From positions 303,501 to 367,500 of the forward strand of contig JAGFBZ010000176.1 of assembly GCA_018398805.1 (NCBI GenBank): DNA of 64,000 nucleotides, written 5' to 3'. A program made the position numbers and the translations under genes. The notes under the pieces are model-generated. The model saw nothing but the letters and a program-made list of their open reading frames with translations, ran no database searches and had not been told where the DNA came from. The stretch is from Hirundichthys speculiger (taxonomy: Eukaryota > Chordata > Actinopteri > Beloniformes > Exocoetidae). Shown here piece after piece: positions 1 through 10,987 of this stretch. How positions within the stretch are numbered: position 1 is the first letter of the stretch; each line of letters begins with the position of its first letter.

Positions 1-148
1 TATTTATCAATGCGTCTTCCCTCTTGTGGTGTTCCTGCGTATTTACTGACCAGCAGCTATCTGGTCTCCGTGGAAACAGTCCATTATAGTTGCTGTTTTC
101 TCCCGTTCCTTCCCAACGCTGACTGGCCTGCAGCTGTAGCTTCTCTTT

Positions 149-476
149 CCAGGGGGCTAGCTTAGGCTAGCTTATCCAGCTAGTCTTGGTTAGCCTTCTT
201 TCCAGGGGGCTAGCTTAGGCTAGCTTATCCAGCTAGTCTTGGTTAGCCTTCTTTTCAGGGGGCTAGCTTAGGCTAGCTTATCCAGCTAGTCTTGGTTAGC
301 CTTCTTTCCAGGGGGCTAGCTTAGGCTAGCTTATCCAGCTAGTCTTGGTTAGCCTTCTTTCCAGGGGGCTAGCTTAGGCTAGCTTGTCCAGCTAGTCTTG
401 GTTAGCCTTCTTTCCAGGGGGCGGGCTAGCTTAGGCTAGCTTATCCAGCTAGTCTTGGTTAGCCTTCTTGTGTGAG
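149..476. repeat. 53-bp minisatellite in hAT family A copy 1
   Basis: About six tandem units of 53 bp. Each holds two GCTAGCTTA blocks followed by CCAGCTAGTCTTGG and TTAGCCTTCTTTCCAGG. Units are nearly identical apart from single changes and one 4-bp insertion near 421. The same unit recurs at 8138-8570 and, inverted, at 26770-27255. Confidence 0.95.
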
Positions 477-647
477 CTTTTCAAATGGACTTTCAGATTC
501 GTGGGTTTTTTTCTCCTTCAGAAGTATTCCACACATTGTATCACCTGCTTCTACAACAAGACACTTATTTTTATCGTTAACACAGTCATAGTCAAAGAAA
601 TCCCAAATAGGACTGAGATGCTTTCTACCAACTGTTGACGCAGCCAT
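459..647 (-). pseudogene. BED-type zinc finger remnant of hAT transposase (first exon)
   Basis: An ATG at 647 opens about 60 codons. The protein starts MAAS, then shows the BED-finger signature SPIWDFFDYD, a DKNKC stretch and a second Cys in DTMCGILLK. In the family a BED finger continues to a His pair; here the frame enters the 53-bp array before the histidines, so the finger is incomplete. No catalytic hAT domain follows. Near-identical remnants lie at 8557-8739 and 26652-26801, all at the same place in the element, which argues for a retained first exon and not a host gene. The BED identity is moderately secure; expression is unknown. Confidence 0.7.
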
Positions 648-953
648 CACTGCTGATCGCTAGGTTTTTTGTTTGGTTTTTTTTGCGGTTGTTGTTGTAC
701 GGCGGAGCGAAGTTAATAGATTTCATGTAAATCCCAAAACGTTTATGAGGAAAAAAAATACAAACACGAAAACGAAGGAGATTCTTGACATTATTATAGT
801 TAATTTTAGTTCGTTTTATAAACATATTATACAGTTTCAGTTAGTTAACATTTTTTTTTAACTCTTGTTTTTATTGTATTCCAGTTAATGAAAATTTTTT
901 TTCAATTCTAGTTTTCATTATTTCATTTGTTCTCGTTAACGATAATAACCTTG

Positions 954-1883
954 GTGGTGTTCGTCCTGTATCTACGTCCTCCAGACTGACTGGCCTGGAG
1001 CCCGTTTAGCATTTTAATGCCCATTTCTGTTTCTTAATAATGTCTGAATGTTCTATGGCAACCCACGGTTCCTGCTCCAGTGTTTCTATTTACATAAAAA
1101 AAAGACGTTTCCTTTGCAGTGAGCAAAGGAAACTTCGTAGCATCACAGTGTGGTTCTGAGGTGGGCCCGCTTCCTCTGCAGCAGAACTTTCTGAACTCTA
1201 AAACTGGCTAATGTCTAAAACCGGATGCGTCATGGCGCCAGTCGACACCGCCGTCGTCTTGGGACTGTTTTGTCATCGGCGTCTGACAACCGGTTCCTAT
1301 GGAAACCTAAACCTTTTTTTGTTTTGTTTTGTTTTTTTTTTTGTCTTTGCCTCCATCCGGCGTCCATAGTAGCGCAGCCAAGCGTGAGATGCTTGTATAA
1401 AGCTTGGCCCCGCATTTCGACCCGTCCGTGGGCGTCGTGCCAGCGATCCCGGCGATGCCAGGCCCTGAATAGATCAGCCGTGACACCTATATCACCCTCG
1501 TCCGACCGCCCGACCGCCCGTCGCACTTGGATGAACGCGAATAAAGGGGCTCTGATGGCGCGGAGCTAACGGTCGCCTCTACGGGAGTCAAGCACAAAAA
1601 AAAACAACCCTCAGCTCTGGTGTTGCTGCGTTTTCGACCGGCCGCTTCCTCATTCAGGCCCTTCTTTCGTGAACGTTTTTCACTGTCACGTAAATTTCGT
1701 GCACATTTACCCGACCTAGTGCTCCCAGTTACTCCAGTTTGGATCTCACGACCTCCCACCAACCATAGTTAATTAGGAGCATCTCGTTACTGTAACTGTG
1801 CTCTATTTTCTTTCCTGTAGTTTGTTGTGATGTTTTCCTCCTTTTTCTCTTTACTTTCTGTATGTTTGCATGTCAGAGCCCTA

Positions 1884-1888
<5 letters not shown>
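954..1888. other. Unclassified sequence, no gene seen
   Basis: No recognisable protein motif. The short frames at 1225-1569 and 1487-1762 resemble no family I know and lack supporting splice structure. No terminal repeats or tandem arrays were found. It may be unique host DNA or old repeat. Confidence 0.4.

Positions 1889-1889
<1 letters not shown>

Positions 1890-1917
<28 letters not shown>
1890..1917. repeat. (TA)n microsatellite
   Basis: An uninterrupted TA run of about 13 units sits directly beside the Tc1-type MITE, which suits TA-targeted insertion. Confidence 0.95.
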
Positions 1918-1918
<1 letters not shown>

Positions 1919-1921
<3 letters not shown>

Positions 1922-2284
1922 TCATGGAAAAAATTATTAGACCCCCCTTGTTTTCTTCAGTTTCTTGTTCATTTTAATGCCTGGTACAACTAAAGGTACA
2001 TTTGTTTGGACAAACATAACGATAACCACAAAGATTGCTCATAAGAGTTTTATTTAAGAGCTGATATCTTACCATTTTCCATGGTTTTCTTGATTATAAC
2101 CTAAATCACTTAAGTTTTTACATCAATAGCTATGGCGTTGTACTGCCAAAAACACTGCTTTTATGCATTCAGTGTTTTCTTTTCTGTCTGTTTTAGTCAC
2201 ATGATGACGTTTTAGTGGTACCAGGTATTAAAATGAACAAGAAAGTGAAGAAAAATGATGGTCTAATAATTTTTTCCATGACTG
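1919..2284. mobile_element. Tc1/mariner-type MITE, copy 1
   Basis: The ends are CAGTCATGGAAAAAATTAT and its inverse. The insertion lies in a TA-rich run with TA directly after the right end. The interior is nearly identical to 5114-5487. There is no coding capacity. The Tc1/mariner assignment rests on TA targeting and TIR style. Confidence 0.8.
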
Positions 2285-2293
2285 TATATATAT

Positions 2294-2306
2294 AACACAC
2301 ACACAC

Positions 2307-2338
<32 letters not shown>
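2294..2338. repeat. (CA)n and CACATA repeat
   Basis: A run of ACACAC and ACACAT units lies between the MITE and the Tc1 element. It probably contains or abuts the left Tc1 terminus. Confidence 0.9.
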
Positions 2339-3315
2339 GGACAAAATTGTTGGTACCCCTCAGTTAATGAAAGAAAACCACAATGGTCACTGAAATCACT
2401 TGAAACTTAACAAAGTAAACATAATAAAAATGTATTGAAAATTAAACAATCAAAATCAGCCATTACTTTTGAATTGCTTATTAACATAATTATTTAAAAA
2501 AACAAACTAATGAAATAGGGCTGGACAAAAATGATGGTACCTCTATAAAAGATTGAAAACTATTTGACCAGAGTGACATGATTAACTCAGGTGTGTCCTT
2601 TAATTGACATCACAGGTGTTTCCAAACTCATAATCAGTCAGTCTGCCTATTTAAAGGCAGACAAGTAGTCACTCTGCTGTTTGGTGAAAAGGTGTGTACC
2701 ACACTGAACATGGACAACAGAAAGCGAAGGAGAGAGAATTGTCCCAGGACATCCGAAAAAAAATTATAGACAAACATCTTAAAGGTAAAGGCTATAAGAC
2801 CATCTCTAAACAGCTTGAAGTTCCTGTGACAACAGTGGCTCATATTATTCAGAAGTTCAAGACCCACGGGACAGTAGCCAACCTCCCTGGACGTGGCCGC
2901 AAGAGGACAATTGATGACAAATTGAAGAGACGGATCATTCGAATTGTATCCAAAGAGCCCAGAACAACCTCCAAAGAAATTAAAGGTGAACTCCAAGGCC
3001 AAGGTAAATCAGTGTCAGATCGCACCATTCGTCGTTGTTTGAGCCAAAGTGGACTTCATGGGAGACGACACCACTGCTGAAAAAAATCATAAAAAAGCGA
3101 GACTGGAATTTGCAAAAATGCATGTTGACAAGCCACAAAGCTTCTGGGAGAATGTCCTTTGGACAGATGAGACCAAACTGGAGCTTTTTGGTAAGGCACA
3201 TCAACTCTATGTTCATAGACTCAAAAACCAAGCATACGAAGAAAAAGAACACTGTCCCTACGGTGAAACATGGAGGAGGCTCAGTAATGTTTTGGGGGGC
3301 TGCTTTGCTGCATCT

Positions 3316-4133
3316 TAGAGGAGGGCGGATTGATCCAAATATCGATAATATCGATACCAACTCTGGTATTGATATCGAATGATACTCGTGTAAAAAGATC
3401 AATACTCAAGCTTTTTTTTTCTCTTCCACAACACTAAGAATTCATTGAAATCTGTTTCTGACACACTGTCACTGTGTCCCCCCCCCCCCCCCCCTCGTCT
3501 CGTCTTTTGACGTTGCATCATCACGTGGCTAGCAGCATCGGCCAAACAAGCATGCAGGTAGACTCAGTCTGGCCCCTCCCCCCAGCCCCGCCCACTTAGA
3601 AAAGACATTAAGGAAACATAAAGGAAAGAAAAAAAGGGAAAAAATTTAAAAAAGGGAAAAAAAAAGAAAAAAAAAAGAAAAAAAAAAAAAGGAAAAAAAG
3701 AAAAAAAAAAAAAAAAAAGGAAAAGAAAAAGAAAAGAAAAGAAAAAAGAAAAAAAGAAAAGAAAAAAAAAAAGAAAAAAGAAAAAAGAAAAAAAAGAAAA
3801 AAATGAAAAGAAAGGAAAAAGGAAAAAAAAAAAGAAAAGAAAAAAACCATTAAGAACAGAACAACTTAACTCCAATCAATATTTACACAAAAAGTTAATT
3901 GTGATAATAAAGTATTTTGCTGTCACCTATAAAGTTTGACGAAATGTTATCCTGGGTTTTTAACAAAATAATTCAAAGATGAAAATCACAAAAATGCCAA
4001 AAGGTCAGCAGTTTCAAGATAGATTAAGCTTAATATGAAAAAGTATCGGTATTGGTATTGGTATCGGCGATACTGGTCCTGTATTTACTTGGTATCGGAT
4101 CGATTCCAAAATTCCCAGTATCGCCCACCTCTA
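3316..4133. mobile_element. Non-autonomous hAT inserted in Tc1 transposase
   Basis: The termini are TAGAGGAGGGCGGATTGATC on the left and, inverted on the right, TAGAGGTGGGCGATACTGG. An exact 8-bp duplication CTGCATCT flanks it (3308-3315 and 4134-4141), and removing the element with one copy rejoins the Tc1 coding sequence. Subterminal parts are rich in GATAT/TATCG motifs. No coding sequence. Confidence 0.93.
3478..3846. repeat. Poly-C run and long purine-only tract
   Basis: A C-run lies at 3478-3494. From about 3600 to 3846 the + strand is almost wholly A and G, as G-interrupted A runs. Reverse-strand frames here read as Phe-rich peptides and are artefacts. The tract sits inside the hAT at 3316-4133. 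Confidence 0.95.
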
Positions 4134-4771
4134 CTGCATCTGTCACAGGGTGTCTTGAATGTGTGCAAGGTAAAATGAAATCTGAAGACTATCAAGGCAT
4201 TCTGGAGAGAAATGTGCTGCCTAGTGTCAGAAAGCTTGGTCTCAGTCGCAGGTCATGGGTCTTCCAACAGGACAACGATCCAAAACACACAGCCAGAAAC
4301 ACCCAAGAATGGCTGAGAGAAAAGCGTTGGACTATTCTAAAGTGGCCTTCCATGAGCCCAGATGTGAATCCCATTGAACATCTGTGGAAGGAGCTGAAAC
4401 ATGCCATTTGGAGAAGACACCCATCAAACCTGAGACAACTGGAGCAGTTTGCTCATGAGGAGTGGGCCAAAATACCTGTTGACAGCTGCAGAACGCTCAT
4501 TGACAAATACAGAAATCGTTTAATTGCAGTGATTGCCTCAAAAGGTTGTGCAACAAAATATTAAGTTATGGGTACCATCATTTTTGTCCAGCCCTATTTC
4601 ATTAGTTTGTTTTTTTTTTAATAATTATGTTAATCAACAATTCATAAGTAATGGCTGATTTTGATTATTTAATTTTCAATACATTTTTATTTATCGTTAC
4701 TTTTGTAAGTTTCAAGTGATTTCAGTGGGAATTGTGGGTTTTTCCTTCTTTAACTGAGTCGTAGTGTAGTT

Positions 4772-5080
4772 CAGGGGTCTTCAACCTTTTTTTAGCCCAG
4801 GGACCCCTTGGATGAGAGAAAAACAGAGCAGGGACCCCTGCTTGTAATTCTTATTTTTCCCCCCTTTTTTTTAAATGTGTCACATTTTAAGCCTGGCTTA
4901 TAATGACTTTTAGATGTATTTTATTCTGCTTATCTCACCTTATTAACCAATTCCTGACTGGGTTATAGCCTACATGTGTTTATGGTTGATAAATTTTCAT
5001 ACATATCATTATTATTATTTTTATTGTTATTTTCCAACAATGAAACGTTTAACTCCAGGCAGTTATATATTTAGAACTGC

Positions 5081-5116
<36 letters not shown>

Positions 5117-5484
5117 TCATGGAAAAAATGATTAGACCACCCTTGTTTTCTTCAGTTTCTTGTTCATTTTAATGCCTGGTACAACTAAAGGTACATTTGT
5201 TTGGACAAACATAACGATAACCACAAAGATTGCTCATAAGAGTTTTATTTAAGAGCTGATATCTTACCATTTTCCATGGTTTTCTTGATTATAACCTAAA
5301 TCACTTAAGTTTTTACATCAATAGCTATGGTGTTGTACTGCCAAAAACACTGCTTTTATGCATTCAGTGTTTTCTTTTCTGTCTGTTTTAGTCACATGAT
5401 GACGTTTAGTGGTACCAGGTATTAAAATGAACAAGAAACTGAAGAAAAATGGTGGTGGTGGTGGTCTAATAATTTTTTCCATGA

Positions 5485-5526
<42 letters not shown>

Positions 5527-5640
5527 GCATATATTTTTTTTTAAACTCTCAAATTATTTTGGTTAAAATTGCCTTTATTTCTTTTTAAGTTGGAGGACCC
5601 CGTGCAGTACCGGTCGCGGACCCCCGGTTGAAGACCACTG
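4772..5640. mobile_element. Non-autonomous hAT with perfect 8-bp target duplication
   Basis: The left end is CAGGGGTCTTCAACC and the right end, inverted, is CAGTGGTCTTCAACC. GTGTAGTT flanks both sides (4764-4771 and 5641-5648). The interior has no coding motif and is split by a Tc1-type MITE at 5114-5487. Confidence 0.93.
5114..5487. mobile_element. Tc1/mariner-type MITE, copy 2
   Basis: Nearly identical to 1919-2284 with the same inverted ends. TA flanks both sides (5112-5113, 5488-5489) within (TA)n runs. It differs mainly by an expanded GGT run near 5452. It is nested in the hAT at 4772-5640 and so is younger than it. Confidence 0.9.
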
Positions 5641-5648
5641 GTGTAGTT

Positions 5649-7150
5649 ACATCTATATTTTGAGGGAGTGAATGTGTTTACATTGACATTTCAGTTGTTG
5701 CACAACAGGGCTGAACGTTGGACAGATCCCGTCCTGAACGGTTGCTGTCTTGTTGATGTGGCAGGTGGAGACGGACGGCAGGACATGGACGGGCGGAGGG
5801 ACTGGGCCTCGCTGCTTTAGCTTCGACCCGAATAATCAGACGTTAACGGATGGATGAACAGCAGTCGTGTACGGTGCTCCGCGCTGCAACAGGAAATCCG
5901 CGATGAGCCGGTGACGCGTTCACCGTAGTCTACGGTTAACGCAGGTGAGATGCAGCCGCAGGAGCGTGACAGCATGACAGCTGGACGTAGCTCAGAGCTG
6001 TAACGCTCCACGGCCTTCGTACACTGATAAGATTAAATTACAAGAGACGTTTAGAAAAAAAAAGAAGAAAGAAAGAAATGCTTTTAAATGAATCCCTTTA
6101 TTGTGTCTCTTGACACAACTGGAACCACACTTTGAGTAGAGTGAAATCAGATGCGAGTCATCTGAGAATTCATACGATTTTTTTTTTTTTTTTCCATCGA
6201 TGTACAATTTAATGAACGTGTCAAAGGCAACAAACCCTGCCATACATAAACCGGTAATTATAGTATTATAGCATGAGAAGGAGACAGTTAGCTGGGAAAA
6301 CCGTTCAGTCACATGGCCTTTAACTCATCTTCCAAGGCTTCTTCAGTCTGTCGTATCAATGACAAGTACGAGCATTTAAAATTGAAAGTATGTGAAGCAA
6401 CGCATCCATCAATGGCCTGATTCATTTCCAGCATTTCCCTTCGTTGACAGAGCAGACTATTATTCTTCAACTGGAATTTCCAAAGTTTAGTTTTTTTCCC
6501 CCTCCTTTTTTTTTTCTCATGTTTAACATAGCTGAAGCCACCCCAGCTCGGCCCGCTGGTATAAATAGACGTTATGGATGTTGAGCTAAAATCTGAATTT
6601 ACTTCAATCTTGCTCCTGGGTGCCACGGCTAAATATATCGCTGCCATCTAAATGTGTCCTAAGACTGTCCTCCAATCTTTAATTCCGCCGTGCTAAATTA
6701 GTCCCCGCGTCTCTCGTAGTAGCAGGGAGTCTTACTAATTACCGTTTCAAATCTGCAGTTTGGCTTCAGCGTTGCCTCATTATAACTGGAGGGGAGTCTG
6801 GGCCGCTCAGGAGAGGAAACAAGCGTTCAAAGCCTGAACGGAGCTCCATGGAAATTATACGGAGCCGCACCAAACCGCACGCTCGTAAAGCAATATGGAG
6901 GCTCCGCTGATCACACACTGGGTTTGTATACAGCTTTTAATGACGCGTACTTGTAGCGGATGCAAAACAAGCAGTCTGGCTGTAAAATGGAGCCCATAAT
7001 GCTCTTTAATTAGCCGCAGGAGTGAATTATTTATAGCCGTCACAGACTGCCTATCGAACCGCATGTGTGCACCGTCTACCTGTTGTGGCGCTCACGCCTC
7101 AGCGTCTCAAGACCGAGTCCTGCTGCGAAATCCTTCGAATTTTTTTTTTA
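5649..7150. other. Low-repeat sequence, no gene seen
   Basis: No repeat termini and no convincing exon. The open frames at 5817-6011, 5992-6312, 6309-6647 and 6855-7064 show no known motif. The 6690-7060 part is rich in homeodomain-like TAAT/ATTA cores (for example CTTTAATTAGC) and reads like unique DNA, so it could be a conserved non-coding element. That is only a guess without alignment. Confidence 0.35.
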
Positions 7151-7280
7151 AATACAGTGTTAGTTTTATTTTGTAAATTAGGGTTGTAATTTTGGTTGGA
7201 GTGAAGCACTGAACTTTTTGAAGGCTATCGAATCACACAGTCGTGTTTACATTCTGGTCTCAATAAACATATTTATCACT

Positions 7281-7993
7281 GGCTGCGGTTACATGATGTT
7301 TTTTAATTCGGAATTAAAATTAGGGATTAAATAATTCCGAATTAAACTATTTTCCTTCCAGTTTACATGGAAATAGTAATTCCGAATTAAGGTTTACATG
7401 GAAAACACGTTTGTTCGGCTTTATCCAACTCCACTTTAGGTCTGGGGGTTGGGAAGGGTTCTGATTGGATGGGGGGGGCGGACGTCTTTACATCTACCGG
7501 AAGAAAACAAACTTAGCTAACTGGTTAGCAACAACATTCCACTTATTTTTGACCTGGGTGGCGTCTCTATCTGTGAAACCTCCTTCATTTAACCTGGCCG
7601 CTTTGAAAAGCTCACAATTTTTATGTTTCCCTTCCATCTGTTCTTTTAATTATTTCCAGTTCCTCTAAGCTATTTATTAAATAAATCATCTCTGCTCTTG
7701 AACACCGTTTACTGCGTGCTGCTGGAATATAAGCGTCATCGCGACAGACGGGCAAGAGAACTAGCATGCGCAGAAAGACGGGAATTAATTTAAAGAGGAA
7801 TGAGTGTTTACATGACCGCGGAATTACTTAATGCGGAATTAAAATGGGAATAAACCAGCCACTTACTTCGGAATTAAGTTAATTCAGAATTGACATTTTC
7901 ATATGGAATTAAGTGTTTACATGGTAACTTTTATTCGGCTTTAACTTTAATTCTGAATTAAAGAGGAATTAAACTTCCCATGTAAACGCACCC
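7281..7993. mobile_element. TIR element with 3-bp duplication inside hAT family A
   Basis: The left end is GGCTGCGGTTACATG and the right end, inverted, is GGGTGCGTTTACATGG. ACT lies on both sides (7278-7280, 7994-7996), and copies 1 and 3 of the host hAT show the uninterrupted site. The ends contain many alternating AATTCGGAATTA and AATTCCGAATTA motifs, making it highly self-complementary. Three-bp duplications suggest PIF/Harbinger, but ACT is not the usual TWA, so the superfamily is tentative. Confidence 0.75.
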
Positions 7994-8137
7994 ACTGCGT
8001 CTTCCCTCTTGTGGTGTTCCTGCATATTTGCTGACCAGCAGCTATCTGGTCTCCATGGAAACAGTCCATTATAGTTGCTGTTTTCTCCCGTTCCTTCCCA
8101 ACGCTGACTGGCCTGCAGCTGTAGCTTCTCTTTCCAG

Positions 8138-8570
8138 TCTTGGTTAGCCTTCTTTCCAGGGGGCTAGCTTAGGCTAGCTTATCCAGCTAGTCTTGGTTAG
8201 CCTTCTTTCCAGGGCGCTATCTTAGGCTAGCTTATCCAGCTAGTCTTGGTTAGCCTTCTTTCCAGGGGGCTAGCTTAGGCTAGCTTATCCAGCTAGTCTT
8301 GGTTAGCCTTCTTTCCAGGGGGCTAGCTTAGGCTAGCTTATCCAGCTAGTCTTGGTTAGCCTTCTTTCCAGGGGCTAGCTTAGGCTAGCTTATCCAGCTA
8401 GTCTTGGTTAGCCTTCTTTCCAGGGGGCTATCTTAGGCTAGCTTATCCAGCTAGTCTTGGTTAGCCTTCTTTCCAGGGGGCTATCTTATCCAGCTAGTCT
8501 TGGTTAGCCTTCTTTCCAGGGGGCTAGCTTAGGCTAGCTTATCCAGCTAGTCTTGGTTATCCTTCTTGTG
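8138..8570. repeat. 53-bp minisatellite in hAT family A copy 2
   Basis: About eight units of the 53-bp repeat seen at 149-476. One or two units are shortened (near 8481), and GCTATCTTA replaces GCTAGCTTA in some. Confidence 0.95.
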
Positions 8571-8739
8571 TGAGCTTCAAGGACTTCAGATTCTGGGTTT
8601 TTTTCTCCTTCAGAAGTATTCCACACATTGTATCACCTGCTTCTACAACAAGACACTTATTTTTATCGTTAACACAGTCATAGTCAAAGAAATCCCAAAC
8701 AGGACTGAGACGCTTTCTACCAACTTTTGCCGCAGCCAT
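8557..8739 (-). pseudogene. BED-type zinc finger remnant of hAT transposase (copy 2)
   Basis: The ATG at 8739 begins MAAAKVGRKRLSPVWDFF, then DYDCVNDKNKC and DTMCGILLK, the same truncated BED finger as at 459-647. It ends in the tandem array without the His pair. The remnant is conserved in position and frame across the three family copies, which shows it was present in the ancestral non-autonomous element. No further hAT coding sequence. Confidence 0.7.
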
Positions 8740-9011
8740 CACTGCTGATCACTTTTTTTTTTTGTGGTTGTTGTTGTACGACGGAGCGAAGTTAATAGAT
8801 TTCAAATGTTTATGAGAAAAAAAATACAAACACGGAAACGAAGGACGTTCTTGACATTATTACAATTAATTTTAAAAATACAGTTTCAGTTAGTTATCGT
8901 TTTTTAAAAAACTCTCATTTTAATTTTATTTCAGTTGACGAAAATGGTTTTTCAATTCTAGTTTTCGTTATTTTGTTCTTTTCCGTTAACGATAATAACC
9001 TTGGCGCAAAC

Positions 9012-10684
9012 TTCCCGATGGACGTGACGAGCTTGTCTTGTCCCGGGTTCCTCCGGCCCAAACGTGGGCTCCGTGTGTCCCGTGGTTAAGTCGGCACCGC
9101 GGGAGGGAGCGCCGAACGGAGATGCATCTCAGCGTCTGGCCGTAAAATGTGCGTAGGAGGCAGTGATGGCGGCAAAACATTTTCATTTCAGTTGCTTAGT
9201 TGTTGCTAAACAATTGTATGGAGTTGCTGGACAATTTACTGCATTACCAATTAAATAGCATAAATATGGATATGTATGTCATTACCGGCCTACTCATTCT
9301 AATCAGCGCTATCTGAAACTAGCGCGGATGCCATGAAACAGATAAAAAAAAATCAATTTGAAGTTCGTTATTATAATTTTACCATATAGTCATGCCGCTT
9401 TTCACAGCAGTGAGAAATGTACATTAACAGCCCAGACTACAAATCATTTAACAATAACCTGTTCATCACATTTTAACCAGTTAATATTCACATAAGTACA
9501 CATCAGAAGAGATCTGGCAGACTTACGCTTCAACAGATAGCCTCCATTTTGATGTCACTTTCCTAACGGCCCGGTTTTTATTACCCAAGCTGACTTCGCG
9601 TGACCCCTGCAGGCCAGCTCTCTCATCGTTTTTAATTGTCTTCCTTTTATTTTAATTTAAAAACAAAAACACATGAAATTAATTTTAAATTAAATTGTCA
9701 CCATTTTTATTTTATTTAACACAATTAAGATTTTTTTCATTTTTAATAGTCTCCATTCTTGGGGTTTGCGTTGAGGTTGCTCGGCCATATTTTGGGGTTG
9801 GTGGTTGCTATAGCAACTGCAAGCTACCCCCCTAGCGCCGCCCCTGGTAGGAGGAGCGCAGCTACCCCCCTATAGCGCGCTACCCCCTGCGCCGCCCCTG
9901 GTAGGAGGAGCGCTACGTCCGCTGCAGGCCCTGCGTTTCGTTTGAGCATCGTGACTGCAGCGACACCAGATGCATGAAAACTAGGTCGTCGTCTTGTGTG
10001 TGTAGGGTGGGGGGGGGTGGGGGTGGGGTGGGGGGGGTCCTGCCTGTGCGAAAGGTTAACCGAGACATATGGCGTCGGTGACCTGCAGGTGTTGAGTCGT
10101 GGTCCTGCTGGGAGTCCCGCAGGAGCGAAGCCATGCGGTCAGATGTGCTGCAGGATAATTTCATCCAGCGGAAGCTGCAGCCTCGTTTTATGGCCCTCCT
10201 GGTGTAAAAAAATAAATAAAATAAAATGTAGTGTTGTTGCATTCCTGGTCAGGCCTGGTCTTAGCGTTTTTAAGTTTCAAGTATGCAGGTCAGATTATAT
10301 TCAATAATAAAAAAGCAAATGGACCAGTGTTGCATCATAAAAGTATCAGCAGAATAGTGTCTCAAAGACATAAACTGTATCAGAGACATAATTATCAGCA
10401 GAGGTGTTTAGCTGCGTTTTACGGCGTTCAGATGGCCTTTAAATGCCTCTGGTGGTGGTGAACCAACCGCCTGCTCATTTCTGCCACTCTTCAGGTTTAC
10501 AAGAGACCTTCACCTCAGATCTCTGTTTCTGATACCAGGTAACACCCTACACCTGAGAATTCACCCCTAATCTGATGATTTTTTTAAAAGGAACAAACCA
10601 AAACAATTCAACACAGATTATTCTTAGTGTAAGCAGCATAGATCCAGAGCAAAGCAGCTACGCATCCGTCCCTTCATGGGAGGG
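9012..10684. other. Unclassified sequence with short repeats, no gene seen
   Basis: No recognisable exon. A short GC-rich direct repeat GCCGCCCCTGGTAGGAGG occurs twice (about 9837-9860 and 9891-9913). CTAGCGCCGCCCCTG inverted resembles a hAT-style terminus, but I could not find its partner. A G-rich stretch at about 10007-10038 could form a quadruplex. The frames at 9913-10242 and 9996-10307 are shadows of this composition. Confidence 0.4.
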
Positions 10685-10711
10685 TAGGGTTGGGCATCGT
10701 ATGGATTTTAA

Positions 10712-10987
10712 TAGGGATGTCCGATATTGGCTTTTTTGCCGATATCCGATATGCCGATTTTGTCCAACTCTCAATTTCCGATACCGATATCTACCGATAC
10801 CGATATATGCGGGCTATTTTTCCTCAAAACTAATTTTAGGTAACATCACATATCTCCTGTCGTGGAATTATCACATTGTCTGTGCAAAAAAAAAAAAAAA
10901 ACCCGATACCGATATTTACCGATATTACATTTTTATGCCAATATCGGGCCGATAATATCGGTGGGCCGATATTATCGGACATCCCTA
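10712..10987. mobile_element. Short hAT MITE nested in family B copy 1
   Basis: The ends are TAGGGATGTCCGATA and its inverse, with an exact 8-bp duplication GATTTTAA (10704-10711 and 10988-10995). It is 276 bp long and dominated by CCGATAT motifs. Confidence 0.95.

Larger units (their letters stand above)
1..953 (-). mobile_element. Non-autonomous hAT element, family A copy 1, cut by window edge
   Basis: The right end at 951-953, read on the minus strand, begins CAAGGTTATTATCGTTAACG, the terminus also seen in the complete copy at 26368-28158. The interior matches that copy: a BED-finger remnant, a 53-bp tandem array, then a conserved block at 1-145. The other terminus lies outside the window. 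The family is called hAT from the complete copy, which has an 8-bp target duplication. No transposase core is present. Confidence 0.85.
2694..4564 (+). pseudogene. Tc1-like DD34E transposase, frameshifted and split
   Basis: The N-terminal part (2739-3045) carries a paired-type helix-turn-helix: SQDIRKKIIDKHLKGKGYK, ISKQLEVPVTTVAHIIQKF, then PGRGRKRT. The frame shifts near 3050 into KARLEFAKMHVDKPQSFW and LWTDETKLELFG with the first catalytic Asp, then again near 3250 into NTVPTVKHGGGSVMFWG. It stops at GCFAAS where a hAT inserted. After the insertion it resumes in another frame at GCLECVQGKMKSEDYQG, then QQDNDPKHTA (second Asp) and SPDVNPIEHLWKELK (Glu). The Asp-Glu spacing is 34 residues, as in Tc1. 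The catalytic residues survive although the gene cannot make a full protein. Family members act by cut-and-paste at TA sites. Confidence 0.93.
2335..4758 (+). mobile_element. Tc1-like transposon, interrupted and right-truncated
   Basis: The left end has CGGACAAAATTGTTGGTACC and the inverted terminal repeat is roughly 200 bp: the stretch up to about 2545 reappears inverted at 4567-4758, including GGGCTGGACAAAAATGATGG. The right copy stops at TTTAACTGAG and lacks the outer terminus. Between the TIRs lies a broken transposase, split by an 818-bp hAT-type insertion (3316-4133). The element is certainly non-functional. Confidence 0.92.
7153..9003 (-). mobile_element. Non-autonomous hAT, family A copy 2, one end truncated
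   Basis: The end at 9001-9003 is the family A terminus (inverted CAAGGTTATTATCGTTAACG). Towards the left the sequence matches copy 3 through the BED remnant, the 53-bp array and a conserved block, then a further block at 7153-7280 (GTAAATTAGGGTTGTAATTT). The outer part found in copy 3 is missing. A separate TIR element (7281-7993) splits it. Confidence 0.85.

Noticed and set aside
1225..1762. Overlapping frames of 90-114 codons on both strands
   Set aside because: No recognisable domain, mutually exclusive strands, no splice or promoter evidence.
3564..3875. Phe-rich frames on the minus strand
   Set aside because: They translate the complement of a purine-only tract; low complexity, no start context or homologue.
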